Origin: Roseovarius pelagicus
GTDB taxonomy: Bacteria; Pseudomonadota; Alphaproteobacteria; Rhodobacterales; Rhodobacteraceae
Length of the DNA stretch: 64,000 bases
Reading direction: 5' to 3'
Assembly (NCBI RefSeq): GCF_025639885.1
Contig: NZ_CP106738.1
Span: 1,798,001-1,862,000 of the forward strand
In this document: positions 15,798-24,755 of the stretch, piece after piece
Numbering within the stretch: the first letter of the stretch is position 1
Layout of the letters: every line of letters starts with the position of its first letter
Notes under the pieces: model-generated
What the model was told of the DNA's origin: nothing
The model's input: only the letters and a program-made list of their open reading frames with translations
The model's database searches: none
Made by a program: the position numbers and the translations under genes

Positions 15798-16852
15798 GTG
15801 ACTCTGACGCGCGAAGCAGTTCTGGCCTGCCTGAAAGAGATCAAAGCCCCGTCGGGCGTCGATCTCGTCGAAGCCGGATTGGTCCGCGCTCTGAATGTGG
15901 ACGGCAGCACCGTGCGGTTCGTGATGGAGGTGGATCAACCCGAGCCGTTCCTGCCGGTCAAGGCCGACGCAGAACGAAAGCTGAGAGAACTGGGTGCCAC
16001 GACCATCACAGTCGTGATGACAGCACATAGCCATAAGCCACCCCCGCCTGATCTGGGCACCGGCCGCAAGGCAGAACCGGCAGGTCCGCAAAAGATTCCC
16101 GGCGTTGATCGCATTATCGCAATCGCTTCGGGTAAGGGGGGGTCGGTAAATCCACTGTTGCGGCTAATCTGGCCTGCGCACTGGCCGCCGAAGGGCGTCG
16201 TGTTGGTATGCTGGATGCTGATGTTTACGGGCCCTCGCAGCCACGCATGCTGGGCGTGTCCGGCCGACCGCAAAGCCCGGATGGCAAGATCATTCTGCCG
16301 CTGCGCAACTTTGGCGTCACGATGATGTCGATCGGCCTGATGACCAACGAGGATCAGGCTGTGGTCTGGCGCGGTCCCATGCTTATGGGGGCGTTGCAAC
16401 AGATGCTGACCCAAGTGCAATGGGGGGCACTCGATGTCCTGATCGTCGACTTGCCGCCGGGCACGGGGGACGTGCAGATGACGCTGGCACAAAAGGCGCA
16501 TCTGGATGGTGCCGTCATCGTGTCGACACCGCAGGACGTTGCGCTGCTGGACGCGCGCAAGGGGATTGATATGTTCAAGCAGATGAAAACACCCGTCATC
16601 GGCATGATCGAGAACATGAGCACCCATATCTGTTCGCAATGCGGGCATGAAGAACATGTGTTCGGGCACGGTGGCGTCAGGGCCGAGGCGGCAAAACTGG
16701 GCGTTCCGCTGCTCGCAGAAATCCCGCTGCATCTGGATATTCGGGTGGCCGCAGATGGCGGCGCGCCGATTGTGGTGTCCAAACCGGAATCTGCACAAGC
16801 ACAAGCGTTTCGCACCGTGGCAAAGACACTTATTGAGGTCGGACTGGCATGA
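15798..16852 (+). pseudogene. Mrp/NBP35 (ApbC) Fe-S carrier ATPase, frameshifted in the P-loop
   Basis: The gene starts in one frame (GTG at 15798; MIP18-type N-terminal domain, then IAIASGKGG) and continues in another from about 16143 (VGKSTVAANLACALAA, LDADVYGPSQP, VDLPPGTGD, then the CSQCG metal-cluster motif, ending at 16852). Seven Gs at 16136-16142 sit where eight would restore GKGGVGKST. So one base is missing exactly in the Walker A loop, and the first frame ends at 16325. All the rest is well conserved, so this is either a very recent mutation, a slippery switch or a sequencing error in a homopolymer. The family delivers Fe-S clusters to apo-proteins, fitting the FDH context. Confidence 0.85.
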
Positions 16853-17553
16853 CTGCGCCCAAGTTTCCTCCGCTCTTCAGCGGCCTAGCTGTCGAAGGGC
16901 AGATAGAGCCGTTTGAAAAGGCATGTGCCGAGGCGGCGCGCGGGTGTGATGCCGGACTGGTAGTCTACAAGATCGGTGCAAATGCATTGCAGGCTGCGTT
17001 AGTGTTTGCGCCCGATGTCCCATTGGCAGATGCGATGGCAATACTACCGCTTTGCGGTGTCGGTTTCCAAAATGCATTGGGCGCATTGGCACCACCCGAG
17101 GTCGCGGTGCATCTGGAATGGGGCGGTGGCGTGCGGATCAACGGTGCCACCTGCGGTCGCCTGCGAGCCGCCGCTTCAACAGATGACCCTACGGCCGAGC
17201 CCGATTGGCTGATCGTCGGGCTGGAACTGCCTCTCTGGCCGGACTCCGACGATCCGGGTAACACACCTGACCAAACCGCGCTCTATGCGGAAGGCTGTGC
17301 CGATGTGAACCCTGCCAACCTGCTTGAATCGTGGGTAAAGCACACCTTGGTCGGGATAAACGGCTGGCTTGATGATGGGCCAGCCCCACTTCATCAGGAA
17401 TGGCGCAGGCTGGCACACGGCATTGGGGAAAACATTGCCATGAACAACATTGTGGGCACCTATCTAGGAATAGATGAACGGTTCGGCATGCTACTACGTG
17501 ATGCCAAAACGACCCACCTCATCCCCCTTACCCAAGTTCTGGAAGGTGCATGA
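16849..17553 (+). CDS. Biotin/lipoate ligase-like protein with DUF4444-type tail
   Basis: A 234-aa cytoplasmic protein. 'PPLFSGLAVEGQIEPFEKAC' and 'VHLEWGGGVRINGATCGRLR' match the biotin/lipoate protein ligase-like fold, and the C-terminal 'GIGENIAMNNIVGTYLGIDERFGMLLRDA' matches the DUF4444 tail. The usual ligase motif RRxxGGGxVxHxxG is not present, so ordinary ligase activity is doubtful. ATGA overlap with the Mrp gene. It lies in the accessory block after FDH; its acceptor protein, if any, is unknown. Confidence 0.75.
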   Translation: MTAPKFPPLFSGLAVEGQIEPFEKACAEAARGCDAGLVVYKIGANALQAALVFAPDVPLADAMAILPLCGVGFQNALGALAPPEVAVHLEWGGGVRINGATCGRLRAAASTDDPTAEPDWLIVGLELPLWPDSDDPGNTPDQTALYAEGCADVNPANLLESWVKHTLVGINGWLDDGPAPLHQEWRRLAHGIGENIAMNNIVGTYLGIDERFGMLLRDAKTTHLIPLTQVLEGA

Positions 17554-17554
17554 C

Positions 17555-18046
17555 ATGATGCTGGCACGCGCCATTCATTTTGATGAAAGCGACACGAATA
17601 TTTTCCACTCGCCGGCGCGGACCGGGGAATGGTGCATCTCTGGCGGATTTGAGTTCTCGAACTGGGGCACGGCGGACCTGACAGGCAAGGCGCGTCAGGC
17701 GTTCTCTAACGGCTGGTTGGGCATTGAAACCTTTGGCCGCGTCTCGGTTGTTGCCGCCACTCAGATAGAGCCCGCAGAAATGGATGCGTTGGTCATCGCG
17801 TTGGCGCAGCATTTCGTGGACGTGTACGGTGCGCCGTCTATTGCCGATGCGCAGGGCGTGGCCCACGACGAGCTGCTGCAAATGGCGGATATCTGCGAGG
17901 GGCAGCCCGCCAATACCCTGCTGCTTGTGTCCCGCGAATTGACTGATGCCGGGGTCAAGGAAAGGTACCGTATTGTCGAGCCGCGCGACGCCGGGCTGGA
18001 TCAGTTCGCCATCCATGGAACATTGGATGAAGGCGGGCATTCGTAA
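17555..18046 (+). CDS. DUF6505-like protein
   Basis: A 163-aa soluble protein starting MMLARAIHFDESDTNIFHSP and containing GEWCISGGFEFSNW and FSNGWLGIETFGRVSVVAAT. I associate this with DUF6505, a family co-occurring with DUF6494 and FDH genes in alphaproteobacteria; assignment is from memory. The start lies one base after the stop of the lipoate-ligase-like gene (an adjacent second ATG at 17558 is equally possible). It is the last gene of the accessory block. Confidence 0.7.
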   Translation: MMLARAIHFDESDTNIFHSPARTGEWCISGGFEFSNWGTADLTGKARQAFSNGWLGIETFGRVSVVAATQIEPAEMDALVIALAQHFVDVYGAPSIADAQGVAHDELLQMADICEGQPANTLLLVSRELTDAGVKERYRIVEPRDAGLDQFAIHGTLDEGGHS

Positions 18047-18176
18047 GAAATCGGAGGCTGCGACCCGAACACTTGTGGCAGGCCGACAATACGTTGGACT
18101 CTGGGGATTTAGATTCTACGAACCCAAGAAATTTGTCTGAAAAACAATGACGGCACCCTCGCACGTCTTGTTTTAC

Positions 18177-18253
18177 TGGTCGGAGTGAGAGGATTCGAAC
18201 CTCCGGCCCCTGCCTCCCGAAGACAGTGCTCTACCAGGCTGAGCTACACTCCG
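18177..18253 (-). tRNA. tRNA-Pro (CGG)
   Basis: The minus strand folds as a full cloverleaf: acceptor CGGAGTG/CACTCCG, D-arm with GCTCAGCCTGGTAGAGC, anticodon stem CTGTC/GGCAG around loop TTCGGGA (anticodon CGG), and T-arm GGTTCGAATCC. Discriminator A and an encoded CCA end (18177-18179) are present. Confidence 0.93.
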
Positions 18254-18372
18254 ACACTGGCGCGGCGAATACCGAAACCGTGCGATCATTGCAAGTGTTC
18301 AGTGCCTGACGTTGACAGCAATACAGCCGCGTGCGTTGATCCTCGTGATGCTATCTGCAGGGAGGCGGCCCC

Positions 18373-19734
18373 ATGTATTTGACCGAAGATGAACTGACTG
18401 CGTTCGTTCAGGCAAACCCGTCGGTGACGTATCTCGACGCAATAGTGATTGATCTGTGCGGCAACGCGATCGGCAAGCGTCTGCCAATATCTCAGGCCGC
18501 ATCCATGATCGCGGGCGGCACCCCGATCTGTGCTGCGATGCAGCTGGTCGACGTGATGGGCAACACTGCCGATCCGGGTGGGCATGGATTCTCCGATGGG
18601 GATCCGGATGGCATGGCGCGGCCCCTGAGCGGTACGTTGGCACCTGTTCCGTGGTCAGATGGGCAGCGTGCGCAGGTATTGTGCCAGATGACAGACGCCA
18701 CCAGCGCAACGCCCGTCTGGTACGAGCCGCGGCGCATCCTCGCGACGGTTGTTGAACGGTTTGCCGAACTAAAGCTGCGCCCGGTTCTGGCGTTGGAGCT
18801 GGAATTCTACCTTATTGACCGCGACAGAAATGGCGACGACAGCCCCCGGCCCTGTGCAAGCCCGGCAACCGGGCGACGCGAACGGCAGGGGCAAGTGCTG
18901 TCACTGGCCAAGCTGGATGAATTCGACAGTGTCATTCGCGCCATGCAGGACGCCGCCCACGCGCAGGGCCTGCCTGTGACCACGGTGATCAGCGAATACG
19001 GCGCAGGCCAATTCGAGATCAATCTGGAACATCAGACCGATCCAGTATCCGCCGCCGACCATGCGGCCCTGCTGCGCCGTTGTGTGCAGGCGACGGCCCG
19101 CGCGATGGGGTATGACGCCACTTTCATGTCCAAGCCCTTTGCCGGGCAGTCGGGCAACGGGCTGCACCTGCATCTCAGCCTTTTGGATGAGGGCGGACAA
19201 AACATATTCGATCCCGTCCATTCCGACGCAGAGGCCAAGCTGGGTCATGCCGTTGCAGGGTTGCAGGCAACCTTGCACGAGGCGATGGCGATTTTTGCGC
19301 CGAGCCTGAACGTCTATCGCCGGTTTCGCCCGGACGAGTTCACACCCGTGACGCGCGACTGGGGTGAGAACAACCGTTCTGTCGCGGTGCGCCTACCGCC
19401 TGTCACCAACGGCGCGGCGCGGCGGCTGGAACACCGCGTATCGGGTGCCGAGGCAAACCCGTACCTTGTCACTGCTGCTGTGTTGGCTGGGGTACATCAC
19501 GGCTTAACCTTGGGACTTGATCCCGGTGAAAAGCATACCGGCAACGCTGGCAGCGAGGTGGACGCGGGCCTGCCACTGACCCTATGGGATGCGCTGACGG
19601 CACTGGCGGAGGCGCAGGTATTGCCCGATTATCTGGGTGCGGAATATCTGCAAATTTACCGCGATGTGAAGCACGCAGAATTCACCGAATTCATGGAAGA
19701 AATTTCGGGGCGTGAATACCGCTGGTATCTATAA
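18373..19734 (+). CDS. Glutamine synthetase family protein (gamma-glutamyl ligase, PuuA-like)
   Basis: A 453-aa class I glutamine synthetase homologue. Catalytic-domain marks are LALELEFYL (metal-binding Glu), FEINLEHQTDPV, MSKPFAGQSGNGLHLHLSL (ATP/glutamate site) and NNRSVAVRLP with RLEHRVSGAEANPYL near the C terminus. The length and the absence of the adenylylation loop of GlnA suggest a PuuA-type enzyme that glutamylates an amine such as putrescine. AGGGAGG precedes the ATG. No polyamine genes are adjacent, so the amine substrate is unknown. Confidence 0.9.
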   Translation: MYLTEDELTAFVQANPSVTYLDAIVIDLCGNAIGKRLPISQAASMIAGGTPICAAMQLVDVMGNTADPGGHGFSDGDPDGMARPLSGTLAPVPWSDGQRAQVLCQMTDATSATPVWYEPRRILATVVERFAELKLRPVLALELEFYLIDRDRNGDDSPRPCASPATGRRERQGQVLSLAKLDEFDSVIRAMQDAAHAQGLPVTTVISEYGAGQFEINLEHQTDPVSAADHAALLRRCVQATARAMGYDATFMSKPFAGQSGNGLHLHLSLLDEGGQNIFDPVHSDAEAKLGHAVAGLQATLHEAMAIFAPSLNVYRRFRPDEFTPVTRDWGENNRSVAVRLPPVTNGAARRLEHRVSGAEANPYLVTAAVLAGVHHGLTLGLDPGEKHTGNAGSEVDAGLPLTLWDALTALAEAQVLPDYLGAEYLQIYRDVKHAEFTEFMEEISGREYRWYL

Positions 19735-19736
19735 AA

Positions 19737-20042
19737 CTAGGGCAAATGAGCGAGAAACGGGACTTTGGCGCCCGGATAGTGTTGCTGACAGCTGCGGTAT
19801 TCACCGGCCTGCCGAACCGTTAGCACTGCCTGCGCGATTTTGCAGACATGGGCATAATCCGTACCGCAAGCCCCGCCGAATACATTCATTTGCGGAAGAG
19901 TGTCCTTAAACTCTCGACACTGCTCTGCCAGTTCATCGAGGTTTCCTTCCTCCAGATGGCCAAACTTGCACAGCGTTCCCTGATCCAGCGACGGCCCCTT
20001 GGCACGCAAGCGACGGACACGGCTGGTCCCGTTGACCCAACG
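19737..20042 (-). pseudogene. Remnant of a homocysteine S-methyltransferase C-terminus
   Basis: An open stretch of about 101 codons with no ATG start. It contains ELAEQCREFKDTLPQMNVFG GACGTDYAHV, which matches the end of the homocysteine S-methyltransferase fold where 'GGCCGTDxxHV' carries two zinc-ligand cysteines; here one Cys is Ala. The rest of the barrel (some 200 residues) is absent, and a stop lies just upstream. It fills most of the 382-base gap between the glutamine synthetase gene and leuB. Could be chance coding resemblance, but the fingerprint is specific. Confidence 0.5.
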
Positions 20043-20116
20043 CTAATGGCTATGGCTTGGAGCAGGCGATGGGCCTGAAAGGGAAGCTATCAGACCCGTC
20101 GCAACAACGTCCGGTA

Positions 20117-21220
20117 TCAGAGGCTGGCATCCAGCGCAGCCAGAACCGCATCGCCCATCTCTGTCGTGGACAGGGGTGTGCCACCTTCGGGGCCCATCAG
20201 ATCGCCCGTGCGTGCGCCACTGGCCAGCACGGCCTCAATCGCGCGCTCCAGACGCGCGGCCTCGTCGCCTTGATCAAACGAATAGCGCAGTGCCATGGCA
20301 AAGCTGAGGATACAGGCGATCGGGTTCGCCTTGCCCTGCCCTGCAATATCAGGGGCCGAGCCGTGGACCGGCTCATAGAGCGCCTTGGGACGGCCATTGG
20401 CCATCGGCGCGCCAAGCGAGGCAGAGGGCAACATACCCAGACTACCGGTCAGCATGGCGGCGCAGTCGGACAGGATGTCACCAAAGAGGTTATCGGTCAG
20501 GATCACGTCGAACTGCTTGGGCGCGCGGACCAGCTGCATCGCGCCGTTATCGGCGTACATATGGCTTAGCTCCACCTCGGGGTAATCCTGACCCACACGG
20601 GTGGCGACCTCGCGCCAGAGGATACCGCTCTCCATGACGTTGGCCTTTTCCATCGAACAGACCTTCTTGCCCCGACGCATGGCCAGTTCAAACGCCGCAC
20701 GGGCGGCGCGTTCGATCTCGCTTTCGGTGTAACGCTGGGTGTTGATCCCGACGCGCTCGTTGCCTTCGTTAAAGATGCCGCGCGGCTCGCCGAAATAGAC
20801 GCCTGACGTCAGTTCGCGCACGATCATGATATCGAGACCCGCAACGATGTCCTTTTTCAAAGACGAGAAATCAGCAAGCGCATCAAAGCATTGCGCCGGG
20901 CGCAGGTTGGCAAACAGGTCCATTTCCTTGCGCAGACGCAAGAGACCGCGCTCGGGTTTTACCGAAAAATCCAGATCGTCGTACTTCGGCCCGCCAACTG
21001 CGCCGAGCAGAACTGCGTCCACTTCCTGAGCGTGCGCCATGGTGTCGTCGTGCAGTGGTGTGCCGTGTTTGTCATAGGCAGCACCACCGACCAGATCCTC
21101 GCTCACGTCAAAGGGCAAGTCGCGCTTCGCACCGAACCAGTCGATGATCTTGCGCACTTCGGCCATCACTTCGGGGCCGATCCCGTCACCGGGCAGAATA
21201 AGAAGCGATGGCGTGGTCAT
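20117..21220 (-). CDS. leuB: 3-isopropylmalate dehydrogenase
   Basis: A 367-aa enzyme of leucine biosynthesis that oxidatively decarboxylates 3-isopropylmalate with NAD. Visible marks: [11 protein letters not shown] (residues 7-17), the LeuB loop [20 protein letters not shown] with substrate-binding arginines, [17 protein letters not shown], and the metal/NAD site [10 protein letters not shown] followed by [14 protein letters not shown]. The ATG at 21220 is chosen over the longer frame (21253) because of AGGAAAC seven bases upstream. leuC/leuD are not in the window. Confidence 0.97.
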   Translation of the reverse strand: MTTPSLLILPGDGIGPEVMAEVRKIIDWFGAKRDLPFDVSEDLVGGAAYDKHGTPLHDDTMAHAQEVDAVLLGAVGGPKYDDLDFSVKPERGLLRLRKEMDLFANLRPAQCFDALADFSSLKKDIVAGLDIMIVRELTSGVYFGEPRGIFNEGNERVGINTQRYTESEIERAARAAFELAMRRGKKVCSMEKANVMESGILWREVATRVGQDYPEVELSHMYADNGAMQLVRAPKQFDVILTDNLFGDILSDCAAMLTGSLGMLPSASLGAPMANGRPKALYEPVHGSAPDIAGQGKANPIACILSFAMALRYSFDQGDEAARLERAIEAVLASGARTGDLMGPEGGTPLSTTEMGDAVLAALDASL

Positions 21221-21439
21221 GGTCTTGTTTCCTCGGGGTTGCCGTTGTCGCAAACCGGGTAGCGCGAAGCAGGCGAATGGTCAAGGAACGCCGGGCGCAA
21301 GCCGCTGACACGCTAAGACAAATGCAGATAACGCACTGCGTTCATTGAATAGGACGAAACACACGCTGGAAAATAGAATGCGCCGCCGACGCCAAAAATG
21401 AAGGGCACACGTGGGGTGCAGGGAGGTCAGTCGCTCATC

Positions 21440-22246
21440 TTATCCGGCGACGAAAGCGCCAAGCATCCCAAACCCCATACCAAGCATGGCGAGATTTTCA
21501 CTAAGTGAAATGAAGCCCAGAGGCACTGTCGATCCGCCGCCGACACAGGCACAGGTCAATTCACGTTTGTCAAAATAGACCGCCTTGATAACACTCGCTG
21601 CGCCGACCGCGCCGATCGCTATACCGACAGGCGCCACCATCCATATGGCCCAGCTCTGGCTTCCGATCAGTGCCATCATGCCCACGCCGGTATAAAGCTC
21701 GGCAAAAGGATAGGCGTAGCCATACGGCACATAGCGCCGGGCCAAGAGGTCATACCCCAAGAAGCCGTTCACGAAACCTTCGACATCCTGAAGTTTCTGA
21801 ATCGCCAGAACGACCATCGAGATGGCCAGAAACCATTTGGCCCAGGTGACGACCGAAAACCCGTCATACAGACTGAAAACAAGCGCCAAAGCCATCAGCG
21901 CCGTGGCCGAGAATATCGCAATGACAGGGGTATAACTGGTGTCGCCCTCTTCGCGCACTTTGTACCCAAAGTATTTCTTGAGGTCCGAATAACCACCGAT
22001 ACGTTCGCCCTGTATGTAGGTTTGCGGTGTCGTTTCGACGTGGTGTTCGCGTTTGTAATCGTCTGTCTGCGCACGCGTTTCCAGCAGGTGGTCCTCCACT
22101 TCATATCCTTCGCGTTTAAGGAGTGACTTGGACTTCAGACCATATGGACAAAGATGATCGGGCATCGACATACGATAAAGAACAGCTGTCTTCGAGCTGC
22201 TCTTGGTGCGGGCCTGTTGGGGTGTATCGACATGGTTCGTGGCCAT
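21440..22246 (-). CDS. Glutaredoxin - MauE/DoxX-like membrane fusion
   Basis: A 268-aa fusion. Residues about 20-92 are a glutaredoxin domain with the active site CPYG (33-36), a cis-Pro TTPQTYI segment and the GSH-binding GGYSDL. Residues about 100-268 carry four hydrophobic segments of the MauE/DoxX type, with a conserved ELTCACVGGGS between the third and fourth. The N-terminal Grx half has no signal, so it should lie in the cytoplasm, anchored to the inner membrane; such proteins are thought to move thiol electrons. It runs toward leuB, 219 bases away. Physiological partner unknown. Confidence 0.85.
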   Translation of the reverse strand: MATNHVDTPQQARTKSSSKTAVLYRMSMPDHLCPYGLKSKSLLKREGYEVEDHLLETRAQTDDYKREHHVETTPQTYIQGERIGGYSDLKKYFGYKVREEGDTSYTPVIAIFSATALMALALVFSLYDGFSVVTWAKWFLAISMVVLAIQKLQDVEGFVNGFLGYDLLARRYVPYGYAYPFAELYTGVGMMALIGSQSWAIWMVAPVGIAIGAVGAASVIKAVYFDKRELTCACVGGGSTVPLGFISLSENLAMLGMGFGMLGAFVAG

Positions 22247-22345
22247 ACCTCTCTCCGTTTTCCGCTGTCATATCCTGACTGGTCAACGGTTGGTGGGCCG
22301 GGAAGTTCCTGTACCACGCCACAAACAGAGGTCACCTCATCGTAA

Positions 22346-22380
22346 CAATGGCCCCTGCCTTCGGGAGGCAGGGGCCATTG
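22346..22380 (-). terminator. Hairpin terminator after the OmpA-family gene
   Basis: A perfect 15-bp inverted repeat (CAATGGCCCCTGCCT and its complement) with a 5-base loop lies 25 bases past the stop of the OmpA-family lipoprotein. The T-tract on either strand is poor (TTACG on the minus strand), so termination strength is uncertain, but the stem is very stable and could work in both directions. Confidence 0.65.
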
Positions 22381-22404
22381 TGTGGCATCAAACTGATCAA
22401 ACGA

Positions 22405-23073
22405 TCACGACGTTGGCAGGATCACGATCTCGACCCGGCGGTTCTGTGCGCGACCCTCGGGCGTCAGGTTGGACCCGATGGGCTGATCCTCGCCACGGCC
22501 AAAGGTCTGGATGCGACTAAAGCCGACACCGCCATCCATCAACACGTCGGCGACCGCGTTGGCGCGACGCTCGGACAGGGATTGGTTATAGCCTGCCTCA
22601 CCAGTGTTGTCGGTGTGGCCGACCACCTGAACCGTGCTGTCCGGGTAGGATTGCAGGCTGTTCGCGACCGTCAGAAGATCGCCACGCAGGCTGGAATTGA
22701 CGGCGGAGCTGTCCACGGCAAAGAGAATGTCCTGCGGCAGCGTTACGATCAGCCGGTCACCGGTGTTGGTGATCTTGACGCGATCATTTTCCAGATCACG
22801 GCGCAATTCTGCCTCTTGCTTGTCCAATGCGTTGCCAATGGCAGCACCGCCCAGCGCGCCGATAGCCCCGCCAATGACGGCACCCTTGCCTTTTTTGTCG
22901 CTGGCCACCGCACCTGTCAGTGCGCCAAGGACGCCACCGATCAGCGCGCCGTTTTTGGCCTGTCGATTGGGGTCGGTGCCGCTGCCTTGCAGGTGGTCAG
23001 GTTCGGAACAGGCGCTGACCAGCGCGAGCGAGGAAGCGGCCAGGAAAAGAATGGGTTTGGTTGCTCGGATCAT
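22405..23073 (-). CDS. OmpA-family outer membrane lipoprotein with glycine-zipper domain
   Basis: A 222-aa lipoprotein. Signal peptide with lipobox LVSAC (Cys about residue 22). Residues about 38-80 form a glycine zipper (NGALIGGVLGALTGA, then GAVIGGAIGALGGAAIG). Residues about 110-222 are the peptidoglycan-binding OmpA C-terminal domain with VVGHTDNTG and NQSLSERRANAV and the ending NRRVEI. The ATG at 23073 fits the signal peptide, unlike the start at 23190. It tethers the outer membrane to the cell wall. Single-gene unit with a hairpin behind it. Confidence 0.92.
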   Translation of the reverse strand: MIRATKPILFLAASSLALVSACSEPDHLQGSGTDPNRQAKNGALIGGVLGALTGAVASDKKGKGAVIGGAIGALGGAAIGNALDKQEAELRRDLENDRVKITNTGDRLIVTLPQDILFAVDSSAVNSSLRGDLLTVANSLQSYPDSTVQVVGHTDNTGEAGYNQSLSERRANAVADVLMDGGVGFSRIQTFGRGEDQPIGSNLTPEGRAQNRRVEIVILPTS

Positions 23074-23330
23074 TGGGTTGTGCCTCTTGAATTGCACCCG
23101 TTGGATCGGGTTGCACTGACTATAGGCGGTGATCCGCAGTTGCCCAAGATGCAAAAGCGGGGAAATCGGCAGCATTTCGCGCAAATGCATCGCCTACGCG
23201 GCGCAGAGGACGAAGCCCGCCCACAGAGACGGCAGGCCAGCACATTCGGGGCATTTGTTGCCAAATTGACCTCTTACCCCTACGCTCGGGAGTTCAGACG
23301 GACGACGTATTTGAAATTTGGGGGACTGCA

Positions 23331-23807
23331 ATGAAGATCACAATGACACTCGCGGCGCTGGCCGTTGCCGTTGCTGCGCAGGCGCAGGCCGAAGCATTCG
23401 ACAGCGATGGCGTCGCCTCCGGAGTATCCAAGTCGGAATTGATCGAGTTCGGCCCGGATCACAAAGTGATAAATTCGAGGATCAGCTACAACAAGTTCGA
23501 GATGGAAAACAAAACCCATCCGATGAACCAGCTGTCCGGCCCTTGTTTCGGCACGGTCGAAGTGCGCGGCGGTGCCGTTGAGGGCAACGGCGTGTGTGTT
23601 CTGGACGGGCTGGAAGGTGATCGCGTTCTACTGGGCTGGGTCGCGCGCCGTATGAATCCCAAAGGAGAGTTGATCGGATATTGGACGGTCAATAACGGAA
23701 CAGGTATGTGGTTACAGGCCTCTGGTGGCGGGACGTTCAGATCGAACGTCAATCAAGCCAACGGCACTGCAACCAACACGCTGAAAGGGGCCGTCACCTT
23801 ACGCTAG
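23331..23807 (+). CDS. Secreted protein of unknown function
   Basis: A 158-aa protein with a Sec signal (residues 1-21, AVAAQAQAEA). The mature part is rich in Gly and Asn with two Cys (GPCFGT and NGVCVL) that may form a disulfide, and ends in a beta-rich GTFRSNVNQANGTATNTLKG. No domain recognised. GGGGGA lies six bases before the ATG. The stop is 3 bases from that of the convergent alkyltransferase gene. Confidence 0.75.
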   Translation: MKITMTLAALAVAVAAQAQAEAFDSDGVASGVSKSELIEFGPDHKVINSRISYNKFEMENKTHPMNQLSGPCFGTVEVRGGAVEGNGVCVLDGLEGDRVLLGWVARRMNPKGELIGYWTVNNGTGMWLQASGGGTFRSNVNQANGTATNTLKGAVTLR

Positions 23808-23810
23808 GAA

Positions 23811-24653
23811 CTATGCCTCGGCGCGCGCGCTTTCCCATGCCAGAATAGAGCGTTTAACCGGCAGCCCCCAATGATATCCACCCAAACCGCCGGATTTACG
23901 CAATGCCCGGTGGCAGGGGATCAGCAGGCTGATCGGGTTGCGCCCGACGGCTGTGCCGACGGCACGCACGGCGCGCGGACGACCTATCGCCTCGGCGATT
24001 TCGGAATAGGTGGTGACGTGCCCGGACGGGATCTGCATCAGCGCCTCCCAGACCTTGATCTGAAAGGGCGCGCCGATCATGTAGAGCGGCGCAGGTTGTG
24101 CCGCATCTGCGCCATAAGCCGCCAAAACCCACGGCCGCAGCATCATCGGATCTTCGATGAACTCGGCCTTGGGCCAGCGTCCCACGAGATCCTCCATCGC
24201 GGCCTCTTCGCCTGTTTCAGCGGCGAAACCGATGCCGCAAATGCCGCGCTCCGTTCCCATCACCAGACTGGGGCCGAAAGGACTGTCGAACCAGCCCCAA
24301 TAGATCGTCAGTCCGTCACCCTTGCGGGCAAATTCCCCGGGGCTCATCGCCTCCCAGCGCAAGAAGAGATCATGCAAACGACCGGTTCCTGACAAGCCCG
24401 CCGAATCCGCAGCTTCCAGCGTGGTGAAACGATCCGCCAACAGCGCCTTGGCATGGCCCAGCGTCAGATATTGCTGATATCGCTTGGGCGACACGCCGGC
24501 CCATGCCGAAAACAGACGTTGAAAATGGGCCGGGCTCATATTCATCGCGCCCGAAAGCTGATCAAGCGTCATGTCAGTTCCACCGGCGTCGATCAGATCG
24601 ATCGCCCGGCGCATGACGTGGAAATGATAGCCTTGGTCGGTCTGGTTGGTCAT
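23811..24653 (-). CDS. AraC-type HTH / methylated-DNA-protein cysteine methyltransferase (Ada-like)
   Basis: A 280-aa two-domain protein. Residues 10-95 are an AraC helix-turn-helix (LDQLSGAMNMSPAHFQRLFSAW). Residues about 110-280 are an O6-alkylguanine-DNA alkyltransferase with ALMQIPSGHVTTYSEIA, VGTAVGRNPISLLIPCHR (PCHR holds the acceptor Cys) and GGYHWG. The N-terminal Ada zinc domain that senses methyl-phosphotriesters is absent, so it repairs O6-alkylguanine and may bind DNA without that trigger. ATG at 24653 is preferred over 24680 because the protein family starts near here. Confidence 0.92.
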   Translation of the reverse strand: MTNQTDQGYHFHVMRRAIDLIDAGGTDMTLDQLSGAMNMSPAHFQRLFSAWAGVSPKRYQQYLTLGHAKALLADRFTTLEAADSAGLSGTGRLHDLFLRWEAMSPGEFARKGDGLTIYWGWFDSPFGPSLVMGTERGICGIGFAAETGEEAAMEDLVGRWPKAEFIEDPMMLRPWVLAAYGADAAQPAPLYMIGAPFQIKVWEALMQIPSGHVTTYSEIAEAIGRPRAVRAVGTAVGRNPISLLIPCHRALRKSGGLGGYHWGLPVKRSILAWESARAEA

Positions 24654-24755
24654 CTGCTGTCGCCTTCTGTTTCTAGGCACTCAAACTAACCGCCAGAAAA
24701 CAACCATGCGACCCGAATATTGCGCATAGACGTTTTAGCGGGCATAGGATCATGC

